From: Trochalopteron elliotii
Taxonomy: Eukaryota; Chordata; Aves; Passeriformes; Leiothrichidae
Assembly (NCBI GenBank): GCA_024734555.1
Contig: JANPWX010000644.1
Location: 269,255 to 333,254, forward strand
Direction: 5' to 3'
DNA: 64,000 nt
Shown here piece by piece: positions 1-11,924 of this stretch (positions are counted from its first letter, which is position 1; each line of letters opens with the position of its first letter). Made by a program: the position numbers and the translations under genes. A model generated the notes under the pieces. The model was not told where the DNA came from and made no database searches. It was given only the letters and a program-made list of their open reading frames with translations.

Positions 1-574
1 CATCTACTATGCTTTAATTTGCACGAATTTATAGTTACATCTATTACAATCTCTATTACAATCTTGTCCACCATCCCAGGATTTTTGCTCATTTCTGCCG
101 TTCCAGCTTGGTGCTCCTCAGAGTCCTGTTGGGGCACCAGGATCAACAGCCCCAGGGGGTTGTGAAGCCAAGCCTCTCTTCCATCCCTTCTCATCTTGGC
201 TGAGCCGCCATTGCCACGTGCTCTCTGAGATCACGCCACAGTGCCCCCTGCAGCCGCGGGGGAATCATCGCATCTGCCCTGCCCACCAGGAGTCACCAGC
301 TGTGACCATAACTACACCAAAAGGGAAAGTGCCTGCGGCCAAGAAGGCTGTCACTGGGTTCCTGGGTCTGTTTGTTGTCAATGCCATAGTTGTTGTTTGT
401 TTGCCTTGTTATACATACTAGTAAAGAACTGTTATTCCTATTTTAATATCTTTGCCGGAGAACCCCCTTAATTTCAAAATTATAATAATTCAGAGAGAGG
501 GAGTTTACATTTTTTTTCATTCCAAGGGAGGCTCCTGCCTTCCTTAGCAGATGCCTGTCTTTCAAACCAAGACA
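1..574 (+). mobile_element. LTR, 3' portion (ERVL-like), runs off left edge
   Basis: The stretch has the layout of an avian LTR: a GC-richer body (about 100-360), a T-rich segment, an AGTAAA polyadenylation-like signal at 420-425, then a U5-like tail ending in CA at 574. The tail style (AAGAACTGTTATTCC, then AATTTCAAAATTATAATAATTC) is one I associate with avian ERVL-type LTRs; this is recall, not a search. The left end lies outside the window, so no target-site duplication can be checked. Small ORFs at 218-471 look like chance frames within the LTR. Confidence 0.5.
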
Positions 575-3500
575 CCAAGGGATCAGCTTTCAAAATTTAA
601 TGTCTGACAATCAAAATAGTTTGCTTCATTGATCTTCTGAATGTCACTATGCAGGCTTATGATACCAGGCTCTAATTAACTTCACCATTTCTCTTTGAAA
701 AATTAACTGTTTTCGATCAACTTACAGGACTGAAGAAGTTTCTGGCAGGATGCTGGCCAGCTTGACTTCATTCAGATGTATGCTTGACTTCATTCCTTAT
801 GGTTTAATTGTAGTTTAGCTCCCAAATGCTAACAAGATTGCTGACTGAGGTTGCTACAGGAACCCGCAGCACAGGAGTGGCTCAGGGTCCTGGAGCTCAC
901 AAAACTACCACAGATCACATTGCTGTGATGTCGCCTCTAAGTGCAAAATGATCCTGCAAGAAAAGGCCATAAGAAAAGAATGGCTAAAACTTTATTTTAT
1001 CAAAACTGATCTTGTTAGAGCAGGAAATATAATGATCCTTTCTGCTGTTATTTAAATACAAACACATTTTTACAGCAGCACGCATGAAGTAACAGGCATT
1101 CCCTGTGGTGGAAATTAAACCCGACAGCTTCACACCAAGGTGGTTTAACACCAGCAGGAGAGAAAACCTTTCAGATAAATGTTTGCTTTACAGCTTTTAA
1201 GATTCTCACATCATAAAGTGCTTGGAACTGTTCAATTATCTTTCCATAGTTTGTTCTTTTGTTGCTGCTGTTGCTGTTTACAGGGTTTGATTTTGGTTGC
1301 ATAGACTTTCCCCTCCCCTGCCATGCAAAATGACACAAAACCACATCTGTCCACATATAGTTGCTGTTAAATTCCAGATGCAATGTTGAATACTTACTGA
1401 ATGCATAAAATTATGTATTTTCCATGTCATTTTTACTGTCATTTTTATAAGATTGAACTAATATACAGAGCTCTTTTTAATCCACAGATAAAGAATATTA
1501 CAAAATAAAAGCACATATAAATACTTTTCTATATAGAGATGGAGAGAGAAAACTACTTCCTCAAGACCACACACTGAGAATACAAACCTGTTTCTTTAAA
1601 TTCCCATTCTTTTTTACAAATCCACACAAATGGTTTCAAAAATGTCAACTTTCATGACCTCATTGTTTTACCTACAGTAATATGAACACTGTGCTAAAAA
1701 GCGGGGAAAGAGAACTTAAGAGTCATTTTCTGGTATCTCTGTGAGGGAAAGAATTCCTCTGCTTACTCTTAATGGAGTCTAGAGATAATTCAACATAATC
1801 TCAAAATTGCTTAGTCTGTTCTGAAATGGATTATCCCTCCAACAATTTTAATTTAGAAAACTGATAGTTATCTATCAGTAGGAAGGAATCATCCTTAAAC
1901 ATCAGCAGTGCCAAATGTATGGATATATTGGCAATAACAGAGATGGGAGAGGACACTATATCACAGCATTGAGGCCAACCTGTAGAGCTGGATTTTATAA
2001 AACATATAGAAGGGTACTACAGGAAAGTTCAAGACAGTTCCAAGGACTTCTCACAAACTGATGCCCCCATCAATACATAGGATACAATGGTTCCTACAGA
2101 AATCAGCAAACTAAAATCTAGAATATGTTCTCTGCCCAGCACCAGAAATTATCCAGAAATACTATCAAACAGCAAGTTCTGCAGACAGGACCCCGTCTGC
2201 CTACCAAACAGTCACACCCCAGCCAGGATGTCTAAATGTTTGCTTTGTATAAGCCAGACAGTAAGTATATTTTTTATACTCAGCAACTAGTGTTGATTGT
2301 ATGATCAAAGAATCCTAAAAAGCTTCATTTGGGAAGCTGACTCTGTAAATTACTCAGATTAACTTCCTGCTCAAAGCAGGACAAGCTTCAGAGGTTGTGC
2401 ATGAGTCTCAGATCCTGGTCCAGACAAATCTGGAATAGTGCCAAGAACAGTGACTATTCATCTGCTCTACACAACCAGTGCCAAGGCTTAGATACTTTTA
2501 TTGTAAAGATTTTCTTTCCTTATTTTCCAGAACTGTTTTTTCAGTTGAAATCTGTGACCACTGCCTTTTGCCTTTTTATTGTTCACTCCTAGCAAGCCTT
2601 CTGTCTCCCTTTCGTCCCTATTAAGCAGTTGACAATAACACTAACAACATTTTTTACTTCCTTTGAGGCTAAGCAAGGCCAGTTCCCTTGGTGTCTCCTT
2701 ACAGAAAGTACACTTCAGCCATCCTGCTGATTGAGCAACCTTCCCCTAGACTGTCACTCTCTCATGCCATGGGGCCCAAGATGAAACATATTCCTTCAGA
2801 TGAAGCTTCACAGTTATGGAGTGAAGGGAACAGTCACTTCCCTTCATCTGCAGCCTACAGATGCTACAGATGCTTCCTCCTGCTAACACAAGTAGGAAGC
2901 TGTTGGCCTTCAACACCGCAAAGGTTCTCTGCAATTTTCCATCCAATAGGAACTCTGAGGCCATTTTTTGTGGAGTTGGTGCCTAGCTGAGTAATATCAA
3001 AGCAAGTCAACTTGAAAAAAATTGGATATTAGTATAAGAACCATAAAAACACCAGCCCATGACCACACTGTAAATCAAGTTCCTCATTCATTCAATCACA
3101 CCCTACATTAGCTCTAATGACCTGTGCTGTGCTTCAGTCTTTCATCACCATCAGACAATTGAGAAGTAGCAATTGATTTACTGTTAAATCTAGTGTGTGT
3201 TAAGAACAAAAAGAAAAATCAGGTTCCCAGTGAATATTCATAGTAACTTTTGCTTCAAACACCATGCCGCAGGTTCAAATGTTATAATACTTTTCTAATA
3301 AAGAAATAAATTTCTGGTATTTAGCTGATTCCTAACCATGAAGGAAAATTTTGAATCATACTTATTATGATTTATAACATGCTGCATGCAGAATAGAAGT
3401 TTGCATAAAAAGACATACTGAAATTAAGAGTGTGCTTTTTTTTGCTCTGGGGATTTTTGCTTATGCTAGCACTTCACATTTTGTCATGGGTTAGTGCAAT

Positions 3501-3689
3501 ATGTAGCTAAAGCCTTGCCTCTTTCAGAAACCCCTGGACATGGATTTTGTTGCTGTTCATCATTTAATCTCGTCCTTTGCTCTTTCAAACTGCAGTATTA
3601 TTTAATTTGCATAGGATACACAAAGAGGCCCTGAACCTTTGGATTGAAGACCACAGCAAGCCTTAAGTGAAGATGAATTCTCAAAGAGC
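575..3689. other. No recognised gene or element
   Basis: AT-rich sequence with only short ORFs that lack recognisable motifs. I see no RNA gene, LTR pair or LINE end. It may contain decayed repeats too divergent to recognise by eye. Confidence 0.5.
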
Positions 3690-3929
3690 AAATTTTAGAG
3701 GGGTTTGTCTTTCACTTCATCAGGAAAAATTTCTTAACTGAACTGGCTGTCAAGCATTGGAATGGACTGCCCAGGGAAGTGGTGGAGTCGCCATTCCTGG
3801 AAGGGCTCAAAAAATAACTGGACATTACACTTAGTGCTGTGCTTTACTTGACAAGTTGACGTTTGGTCAAAGGTTGAACTCAATAACCTTGAAAGTCTTT
3901 TCCAACCTTAATGATTCTATGATTTTCTG
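3690..3929 (+). mobile_element. CR1 LINE 3' end
   Basis: The segment carries the standard CR1 3' sequence: TGGACTGCCCAGGGAAGTGG at 3762-3781, a 'ggtcaaaggttgaactcaataacctt' style tract, 'cttttccaacctt', and the terminal ATGATTCTATGATT. CR1 is the main avian non-LTR retrotransposon and usually inserts as a 5'-truncated copy, as here. It keeps only about 240 bp of 3' end and no ORF2 frame. Confidence 0.85.
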
Positions 3930-4002
3930 ATTCATGACATGAGGATATACTAGCTCCTTAAAACAATTACATGAGGAAAAAACAAATACCCAAAATCTTG
4001 GG

Positions 4003-4043
4003 TTACCTCCTTGTGCCGTCGTAATCCTGGCACAAGGAGGTAA
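4003..4043. other. Perfect inverted repeat (15-bp arms, 11-nt loop)
   Basis: The arms TTACCTCCTTGTGCC (4003-4017) and GGCACAAGGAGGTAA (4029-4043) are exact reverse complements separated by 11 nt. The feature lies about 75 bp past a CR1 3' end. No promoter or coding context gives it a role; it could be a decayed MITE terminus or a template-switch product. Confidence 0.8.
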
Positions 4044-5079
4044 AAAGGCCAAAAACAACATGACATCCTGATTTTGCATTGGGATAAAGGAAGCAAGGAA
4101 AAGTTCCTGTCTTTACATTTTTCTTTACACATCTACACAAAGCATCCCCAGGCTGTGGATTCATAGGAGGCAGGTAGTATCTTGACCACACACCCTGATT
4201 TCTGCTTCTTGATTTCAGATATTATGGTATTATTCATTATTATTTCAGTATTTCTACCAGCTTCCCAGTGTATGTTCTAAATAATGGACCCTGTGTAATT
4301 TCTCAGATACTTCCATAAACACAGGGAAGCCAGGAGACAGGAAGCCAATCTGCTTTTTTACAGGAAAAGGTAGGATATATTCTTTTGATATTGATCAGCT
4401 CTGTAAAAGGATGGCACTCTTGTTGTAAAAGCTTTTAAACTAGAAGGGCATTGTTTGTAATGGTACTACACAAGCTCTCCCCTTTATCATGTCTAGCTCC
4501 TGCTTGTTCTGCTAAATTCTATGCAAGGTGTACAAGCCTAATGTCTATCACATGTGAAATCAGAATCATGCATCTTATTCCTTCTACTTGAATTATTTGG
4601 CTGCCTTCCTTATTTTTCTATACAAAAGAGTCAGTTCCAGCTCTCCATTATATTGTGTCTTTTTTTTAAATGTAGGGCTTTCTTGTAGGGCTTTCTTAAT
4701 CCTAACATTAAAGCTTTTATCTTTGAAGCAAGCAAACACAAAAAAGACAGATTTCTTCTTAAACTTAAAGACTGTAAGGGTTTGTTCAGCTTTTTAGGTT
4801 TTAATACTCTAATCCTTTATTCTGCTTTTAATGTAATGTGAATTTACAGTCAGAGTTGACAGGAATTTTTTTTCCTTTAAAGTATGATGCTGGAGATTGC
4901 ATGTATCAAGGAACAGGTTACAGAATGCAGGGAGAGGTGGTGGGTGTATATTCCAAGTCCAGTATGTCTGGCTAATAACTTGTTTAGTAATTTATTTCAA
5001 AAACATTTCTAGCAGTTATAAGGGTCATTAAAGCACAAAGCAGGTTAGTCAGTCAGTTTCATATTCAAGCCCCTTAATT
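4044..5079. other. No recognised gene or element
   Basis: AT-rich sequence without a protein-like frame or a recognisable repeat end. Confidence 0.45.
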
Positions 5080-5721
5080 TGTGGGAGTGCATTTTTTAAT
5101 TTAATTTTAATTCATAAGTTTATGTTTTTCTGTAAGATGGTTTGTTCCATGTACCATTTCTGTTACCCACTTTCGGTTTCTCCCTGTCTTCTCCCCAGTG
5201 ACAGCTTTATGATTGGTTCTGGTTTTTCCTAAGTTTTCTCCCCACCAGAGACAGTTGGTCTCGATAAAATGATATTGTGATCGATAAAATGTTATAGTGA
5301 GGATTAACTTGAAATGTCACATCAATGTCCATCACCTGTTATGAACCCCCTGGTCCTGTCCATCACTTTGGGGGTCCTTCCCTGCTTCTGGAAGATTCTA
5401 GGAGAGGCCTCAAGTGATTGGACAGGATCCAGGCTGTCACCTCCTACTGTTCAGTGTATGGTTTTTATATATGTCTATTATGTTATGAGCCACTTCCCTG
5501 TCCTATCATATTGGTCCCTGGTTGAACCCTCCCCTGTGTTACACCTCCCTTTAAAAGATCCTTCCCAGAGTCAGTCTTGGTCTCTCTCAGAGGCAGACAT
5601 CCCAAGGTGAGGACTCCACGCTGGAGTTCCAATAAACGCGTTGTGACCAAACCTCTCAAGAGTCCCTCTTTCACCCTCCTGCCTTCGTCTTGCTGATGCT
5701 CCTGACCGGCCAAGTCCCACA
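5080..5721 (+). mobile_element. LTR family A, copy 1
   Basis: The LTR begins TGTGGGA and ends TCCCACA, a perfect 7-bp terminal inverted repeat. It aligns along most of its length with 11288-11827: shared 5' start, 'cttctggaagattct', 'gtgattggacag' and 'ggttccaataaac' blocks. AATAAA lies in 'ccaataaacgcg' near 5630. Relative to the other copy it carries an extra ~66-bp segment (about 5261-5326) that resembles sequence at 6138-6185. The flanks show no matching duplication. The 3' flank continues with sequence similar to that after the other copy, so internal ERV sequence may follow. Confidence 0.75.
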
Positions 5722-6137
5722 GATATTGGCAGCGGTGCCAGGGCTGGCCAAGCTTGAAAATACAGCATCGTGCCATTAATTCACTGACATTGTCTGCCTG
5801 AGGTGGAAGAAAGGATCACACATTTGTGCCTGTAATTATGAATATATGAGATTTCCATTGCAAGCTAGAGCAATTGGCTTCATTTTACCACAAGGTAAAG
5901 TTTGAACTCCACCTCCCCTCTACCTCCACTTCATTCTTTCTAGAACTGTGATTGCTGATTGTGCTTTCGTGATGCATTCTACTGACATATCTACTGATAC
6001 GGGGTCTTTTAATGCATAATACATTTTTGATTTTCCTTTTTTGTAGGAAAAAATAGCATTGCATAACAGAAAGAAAGCAGATAAATAGATGGGGGGAAAA
6101 GTGGTAAAAAAAAAAAAGGAAGGATTGATGTAGACAA
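5722..6137 (+). other. Possible internal remnant after LTR A, then unassigned
   Basis: The first ~50 bp (GGCAGCGGTGCC, then CCAAGCTTGAAAATACAGC) resemble the sequence following the other LTR A copy (GCTGGCTTGAAAAACAGGC near 11900), so they may be leader sequence of the parent ERV. The rest is AT-rich with no recognisable content. Confidence 0.35.
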
Positions 6138-6185
6138 TCGATAAAATGTTATTGTGAGGATTAACTTGAAATGTCACATCAATGT
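6138..6185 (+). repeat. 48-bp sequence duplicated at 5281-5328
   Basis: The 48 nt match 5281-5328 at 47 of 48 positions, in the same orientation. The first 20 nt also match 5261-5280 with one mismatch. The two extra copies sit inside LTR A copy 1 at a point where the sister LTR has no such sequence. This locus is therefore probably the donor. Confidence 0.8.
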
Positions 6186-8747
6186 AATAAGGCTCCAGTG
6201 TAATGAATTTGAGTAAAGAAGATGTGAAAAGCTTATTTCAATTCTCACTTCTTAGTCCCCAAGAGGTATGACAATTGACAATATAAAAGATTGCTAAAGG
6301 TCTAGAGAAAGTTACACTCTCTTTTTCTTGTGTTTTAACCAATGCAAGCAGATCTGGTTTCACTTACAAAAAGTATGATTAGTTTAAATAGATTATTCTT
6401 CTATTTGGATTTTATGCTGTAGGTGTTCCAAGTACAAGGCTATTTGTGTATTGAATTTTGGCGGAACAAAGGAATGGAGCCCATTCAGCTTCTGGAAGGC
6501 ATCAGAGGATGAACTATGAGTAAACATCTTGAAGTTCCTATAAATGTACACACTATTTTATTTTAGAAAATATATTGTGCAAGTCTGCCAAATTAAAAAG
6601 ATAATATAAGATACATAGGCAAAAAAAAAAAAAAGAGTCACAAGAAATAACATCTATTTCTTAAATTTTTTTGCTATCAATGTCAATGCTTTTGTGCAAA
6701 TCCATCTCTGAATGGGAAGAAAAATGATTTAATTATTCTTTATGATAGTCACATTGTCCCAACAAATATTTGCAATTGTTTCTAAAAATCTGAAACTAGA
6801 ATTCCTGCCAGATGCAGTAAACCACTTAACTGAATCTTTTCAAAGTAGATGGATGGAGGTTGCTGTAGGTAGGGAAGGAAGCATGCTACAGGTAAAGACA
6901 AATGAAGAAAATTGAAGGTATGTGGAGCATGGTGAAAATGATCGCAAGCATCACTAACAACAGAGATCCCTTTTTAATGCCCATCACTGAAACCAACCAC
7001 ATGCCACAAACGTAGGTAAATCTGGAATAAGGCTTACTTGTCAAATAGTAACTTGGGTTGTATGAATCATTCAGAAATAAAAAAATTTGAATGAGAACAA
7101 TCTTAATTTTTTTTCTTGCTGTTAATATCTTTACACCACAATCTTGAGTTCCTGGTTCTTTTTATTTTAAAATGCTTTCACAGTTCCAGAGATTTAACTT
7201 GGGCCTTTTGCTTTTATTGAATTCATAAGCAGAGTAATCTCCAACAGGCAGAGCTGCTGGTTTTACAGGTTGAGGTTGACTTATAATGTTGAATGTGAGT
7301 TACTCTCATTTCTCTAAAGAAAAAGCATGTAATTTAATTTAGATGGAAATTTTAAATGCCAATATGCTCATGTATAAAGCAACACACTAAATTACATTTG
7401 ATATTTTGTAAATACTCCATTAAACAAAATTAGTGTTATGTAATAATGCTGCAAACTATTTTGAACTAGATGTTTTTTGTAACAAAATACTGTTTAAGGT
7501 TCATCAGCAAATAATCTCTAAGGCATTGTGTGATACTATACATATCTACTGGAAATCTTTGTGAGAGCATTACCTCAGCTGATAGAATATTGTGACTGTT
7601 ATTTACCCATCCATGACTCCAAAGGAAAATAGCAAGCACAAATAATGGAAAAATTAGTTTTATCCTAGCTCTTTCAATTTGGCAGGCTTGTAGAGGTTGA
7701 AAGGGATGATAAAATTGAGGAATGATCCACCATTAAGTCAAATTTAGGAAAAAGCTCTTGCATTTTGTGTCAAGCTGAATTAATATATTTTAGCTTCATC
7801 TACCTTCTGTTTTAATATACATACTAAGTATGTGTGAATTGCAGTTTTAAAATTCACCTGTACTAGTTGAAAATTCCATAAAAATTAAGAAGTTGCATTG
7901 TTCATGGTTCCTATTTCAACAGCCGACTATCCCTCAAGAGATTCCTATGCTATCTATTCCTACAGCATGCCTATTACGCTTTACTAAGTTAGTGATTTTG
8001 TGCACTGGATCTTCCTGTGCTTCAGATCCACTTCAGGTAAGAAGGACTTTGATATTTAAATAATGTATTATAGAATAGAGCAATAAGAAACCAGTGGATG
8101 TATTAAACTGTCTTATCACACCATATATCATACAAAATCTAACAAAAAAGCACCTTCAGTATCACCTGACACTAAGAAATCACACAGTCTCCCTTGGACA
8201 GAATGCTCGTAATAAGTAGGCCAATCTCCATGTAAAGTTGAGTCAGGAGTATTTTAACATAAGAGATTTTTCCTGCCACATTATGGAGTGTACATAGCAC
8301 TGAAGACTCCTTCTTACAAAACCACAAACACATTCCTTCTAGTATCCAGTCCTTCAGCTTGCAGTTCTCCTGCACTTTATGTATTGATCAGGTTGCACCC
8401 AAAATTTTTCTTTATGTCAATGATGTTTTTGCTTAGAGAAACCATTTACAAAGCCACGTCAGCAGTCCTCCTGAAACCGTATCACATTACAAAACCTGCT
8501 TGAGATACTGAAAAATAATTAAAGTACTCTTTATGTGGTATGAACTCTGTCCTTCTTTTAACGTGCATGTATTAGAGCAATAAACAAAATTAGATGAAAG
8601 TTAAGATCAAAAATTAATTATGCTAACAAGACATCTTCACCACAGTTGATCACATGGCATGCTTACTGTATGATAAATGAATATTTAAATGAAGAAGGAA
8701 GCTCTATTTTTGTACTGTGCTTTCCCAGTCTTCATTTTGGTTGTAAA
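6186..8747. other. No recognised gene or element
   Basis: AT-rich sequence with short A runs (for example near 6620) and no protein-like frame, LTR or LINE end that I can support. Confidence 0.45.
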
Positions 8748-8955
8748 ATCACAGAATTATCAGGTTTGGAAAAGACTTCCAAGATCATCAAGTCCATCCT
8801 TTGACCAAACACCACCTTGTCAACTATACCAGAGCAGTGAGTGTCACATCCAGTTATTTCCTGAACATTTCCAAGGATAGTGACTCCACATACCCCCAGC
8901 CCACTGTAATATTTGAAAACCTTTCAGTGAAGAAATTCTATCTAATACATTCATT
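8748..8955 (-). mobile_element. CR1 LINE 3' end
   Basis: Read on the minus strand this is a CR1 3' end. On the plus strand it starts TCACAGAATTATCAGGTTTGG, followed by the 'gatcatcaagtccatcctttgaccaaacaccacc' type block and 'tttcagtgaagaaattct'. It is older and more diverged than the copy at 13969. No ORF2 remains. Confidence 0.8.
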
Positions 8956-9489
8956 TTCCTTCACTTCCAGAATTCACTGTGGCTTGCACTGGGCCTAGGC
9001 TGGTAGAGCACTGTCAACTGACCAGACGTCTCCAGTTACACTGCTCTTCAAGTTCATTTTCCTCATACAGTAGTGCAAACCTGGCATTGTTCTTGCACTT
9101 CTTGTGACATCTTCTATCAACCTTGTCCCTGTCATAGGGCTTCTCCTGAGAGCCCTCAAGAGCTTTGAGGATAGGTCTAGGGATGCTTTCATTCAGCAGA
9201 GCTCCCTGATGACATCACTCTTTTTTTCAGGCTCTGAGCTGTTATTCCATTTATTTGCAACACAGATGAATCTGCATCTCTCAAAGAAATCTTAAGAATA
9301 AGCATCATTCCTGTATTTCAGATGGAGTTCAATTGAATAGTCCACACAGACCTATCAATATTTTCATAACAATCACAGCTGCATACACTCCAAACAGACT
9401 CTTCCAAGACCTGAAAAATCTAGCAACTTTGGAAAGAGATCACTAGTTTCAATAGAAAATGTTAAAAAATATGGTACATTTTGAAGGAA
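8956..9489. other. No recognised gene or element
   Basis: Unassigned sequence between two CR1 fragments in opposite orientation; no protein-like frame. Confidence 0.4.
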
Positions 9490-9781
9490 AAGCACAAGTC
9501 ATGGGGAACAGCTGAAGGGGCTGGGGGGGCTCAGCCTGGAGAAAAGAAGGCTCAGAGGGACCTTGTTGTTTTCCACAGCTACCTGATAGGAAGGTGTAGC
9601 CAGGTAGTAGTTGGTCTCTTCTTCCAGGCAACCAGCAACAGGACAAGATGACATCGGCTCCAGATCTGCCAGGGGAGATTCAGGAAGAATTTCTTCACAG
9701 AAAGTGTTGCTGAACATTGTAATGGGCTGCCCAGGGAGGTGGTGGAGTCACCATCCCTGGAGGTTTTGAAGAAACAACTGG
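9490..9781 (+). mobile_element. CR1 LINE fragment, cut by an LTR
   Basis: The plus strand shows CR1 landmarks in order: GGGGCTCAGCCTGGAGAAAAGAAGGCTCAG near 9525, the 'tcaggaagaatttcttcacagaaagtgttg' block, and 'gggctgcccagggaggtggtggagtcaccatccctggaggt' up to about 9765. The expected 3' tail is missing because LTR sequence begins at 9782, so the ERV piece inserted into, or recombined with, this CR1. Confidence 0.8.
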
Positions 9782-10845
9782 TGACTTATTAAAAAATATG
9801 GATATTGATCTAATACCAATATCCAACTATGACGGACAAAGATTCTCTAACAGTTTAAAGTTACAAAGTGTATGTTTATTATGACGCTGGGCAGCATGCA
9901 GGATAGCTCCCAAATACACGCACAATTTACAGATGATCACAGGGTCTTTTTATGTACAGGAGTATTGAATACCCAAAATACAAATGCATATTCATAACTC
10001 TGGTACATCCCATTCACCACTTCGTATGGTAATTAGCCTAAGAGCTATTAAGCATGCGTAGTTTGTTCTTTGAAATGGGTCGGTGTAAAGATTGGCGTCT
10101 CCATGGGGGTGCTTACTGTCCAAAGCAGTTCCCCAGACCAACCTAAAACCTAAAACCAACCTAAAAAGTCTGTGGGTCCTCCAAAACTGTTGGTTGAAGC
10201 GTGGTTAAGGCTGGAAGAAGGAGTGGGCCTGGCTTGGGTTGGAAAAGGTGTTTATTTCAGTCCAGCTCCATGTGCTAGGAGAGCACTTGCCAGAGCATGT
10301 GCCAGAGAGCCAGAACAGCCAGAACCGCCAGACTTGGCCTCTGTGTCCCCTTTTCCCAGGTCACAGCCTGGGCGGGGCACACTCTGGGCCAATCGGGGAA
10401 GGAAGAGGGTGGGGTCCAGGACAGGGTGTCATCAGGGGTGTGGGGGTAGGGGTATTTTGGAATGGAACAAACCAAGTACAGACAAATAAAAATACAAACA
10501 CAAATTCAAAAACCTCATCCACGCACTGCAACATCCTTAAATATAAAAAGATGGTCCTTTTTATGGGGTAGGGTCTCAAAATGATGAAGTAAGATGGGTC
10601 TTCCTCGCATTGACTTTTTAACCTTTTAGTGTTACGTGACAACTGAGTCTTGTTTTTCCAGGGCTATTTGATTTATGATTGTATTGTATTCTTGGAGTCT
10701 ATTGATTAGTCAGAATACATAAACAAGCCTCATGATTTATCAGTTCCTTAAATCTGGCTTCTGTTAGTACAGGGAAGTTTGTCTATCTTACCACAGCAAT
10801 ATCTAGTTTAACTAACGTCTTTAATTCTTAAAAATTAATGTCTCA
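9782..10845 (-). mobile_element. LTR family B, copy 1 (3' LTR of a truncated ERV)
   Basis: On the minus strand this LTR starts TGAGACATTAATTTTTAAG and ends AATAAGTCA. It aligns with the 3' LTR of the large minus-strand ERV (56734-57330) over both halves. It is longer (1064 versus 597 bp) because about 467 bp at 10085-10551 has no counterpart in the other copy. As there, env coding sequence lies directly upstream on the minus strand, preceded by the polypurine-like AAAGAAGAAGTGGGGA. Confidence 0.8.
10085..10551. mobile_element. Extra segment inside LTR B copy 1, probable nested insertion
   Basis: Comparison with 56734-57330 shows colinear sequence up to 'ggtcggtg' and again from 'ggtcctttttatggggt'. 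The ~467 bp between is absent from the other LTR. It is GC-richer than its surroundings. It contains 'gtgtttatttcagtcc', which read on the minus strand gives AATAAA, so a minus-strand solo LTR is plausible. Exact ends and a target duplication could not be fixed. Confidence 0.5.
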
Positions 10846-11287
10846 TTCCCCACTTCTTCTTTAAATTGAGTAAATTCCTTTACTCAATATATAGAGTCTT
10901 CCTCATCTATCCAAGCCATACAGCTAGTGTCTCTCAAGACCAAGCCATACGCCTTTGATAGTGAAGTTAAGGCTGCTACTCGTTGTAGCATCTTCTAATT
11001 CCAAACAAGTATCACAACAGATAAAACTAAACTTATACTAACCAAAATAAGTAACACAACTATAGGGCAGACTAAGGCATTTACTATACCGGTTGCTGTC
11101 AGAGACCACTCAAAAAGCACATTCCACCAATGATGAGACAAATGTTCCTCAAGCCTTTTAAAAACTCCTTTGATGGTCTCTCTGTCATGGTGTATTGTAA
11201 TTAACATGTCTTTTCCCTTCTCTAATTTCCTTTAAGATTTCTCTCAATTCGCAATGTTTCATCAATTGAGCAACTAAAGTCAAATAC
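10846..11287 (-). pseudogene. env: Retroviral env, C-terminal fragment (TM anchor and tail)
   Basis: The segment is colinear with 57331-57775 of the large minus-strand ERV. The readable frame at 10995-11207 gives an amphipathic stretch followed by a long hydrophobic segment (VVLLILVSISLVLSVVIL), the membrane anchor of a class I envelope transmembrane subunit; the equivalent env stop codon is at 10884-10886. The homology to env ends abruptly at 11287, where LTR A copy 2 begins. SU and most of TM are missing. Non-functional remnant. Confidence 0.75.
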
Positions 11288-11827
11288 TGTGGGAGTGCAT
11301 TTTTTAATTTTAAGTTTAATTCATAAGTTAATGTTCTTTGTAAATTGGTTTGTTCTCTGTACTTCTTTTTGTTACCCAAGCTTGATTTATCCCTGTTTTT
11401 TCCCCAGCAACATTTCTGTAATTGGTTCTGTATTCTCCTTAAGTTTTCCCCCCCAAAGACAGTTAACTGTCCATCACTTCATAGACAGCCACCTGTTGCT
11501 GTCTATCATTTTTGGGGTTGCTCCCCACTTCTGGAAGATTCTGAGAGAAGCATCGAGTGATTGGACAGAATCATGATTGTCACCTTCTAATGTTCATTGT
11601 ATGGTTGTTTTGTATGTTTGTTTATGAGACTAGCCACCACCCTGTAAAACCTTATTGGTTCCTTTTCTGTGTAACACCCCAGTTATAAGGTCTCACCCGA
11701 GAGTTAACTGGGGTCTTCAGCACGCTGACTCTCGAGGTGAGGACCCCATGCCGGGGTTCCAATAAACTCGTTTGACCCAGCGTCTCTGGAGTCCCTCCTT
11801 TTTACGATCCTCCAGCCAATCGTCACA
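11288..11827 (+). mobile_element. LTR family A, copy 2
   Basis: The LTR starts TGTGGGAGTGCATTTTTTAA, the same start as the copy at 5080, and ends about CGTCACA. It shares the internal blocks and the 'ggttccaataaactcg' polyadenylation region. It lacks the ~66-bp segment present in copy 1. Its left flank is env sequence of another ERV (family B) and its right flank is leader-like sequence, with no matching target duplication, so the junction looks recombined rather than a simple insertion. Confidence 0.75.
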
Positions 11828-11924
11828 CAGGAGCAGCTCAAGCGATAAAGAACTCACTGAAAGAAAGCCCTGTTGCCTGTGCTGAGGCTAGCTGGCTTGA
11901 AAAACAGGCACGGCGACAATACTC

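Noticed and set aside
5314..5776. Overlapping ORFs of 97-98 residues on both strands
   Set aside because: They cover LTR A U3/R and have no protein features.
10172..10571. Overlapping ORFs of 105 and 110 residues
   Set aside because: They fall in the extra segment of LTR B copy 1 and show no motif; two plus frames and a minus frame are open at once.
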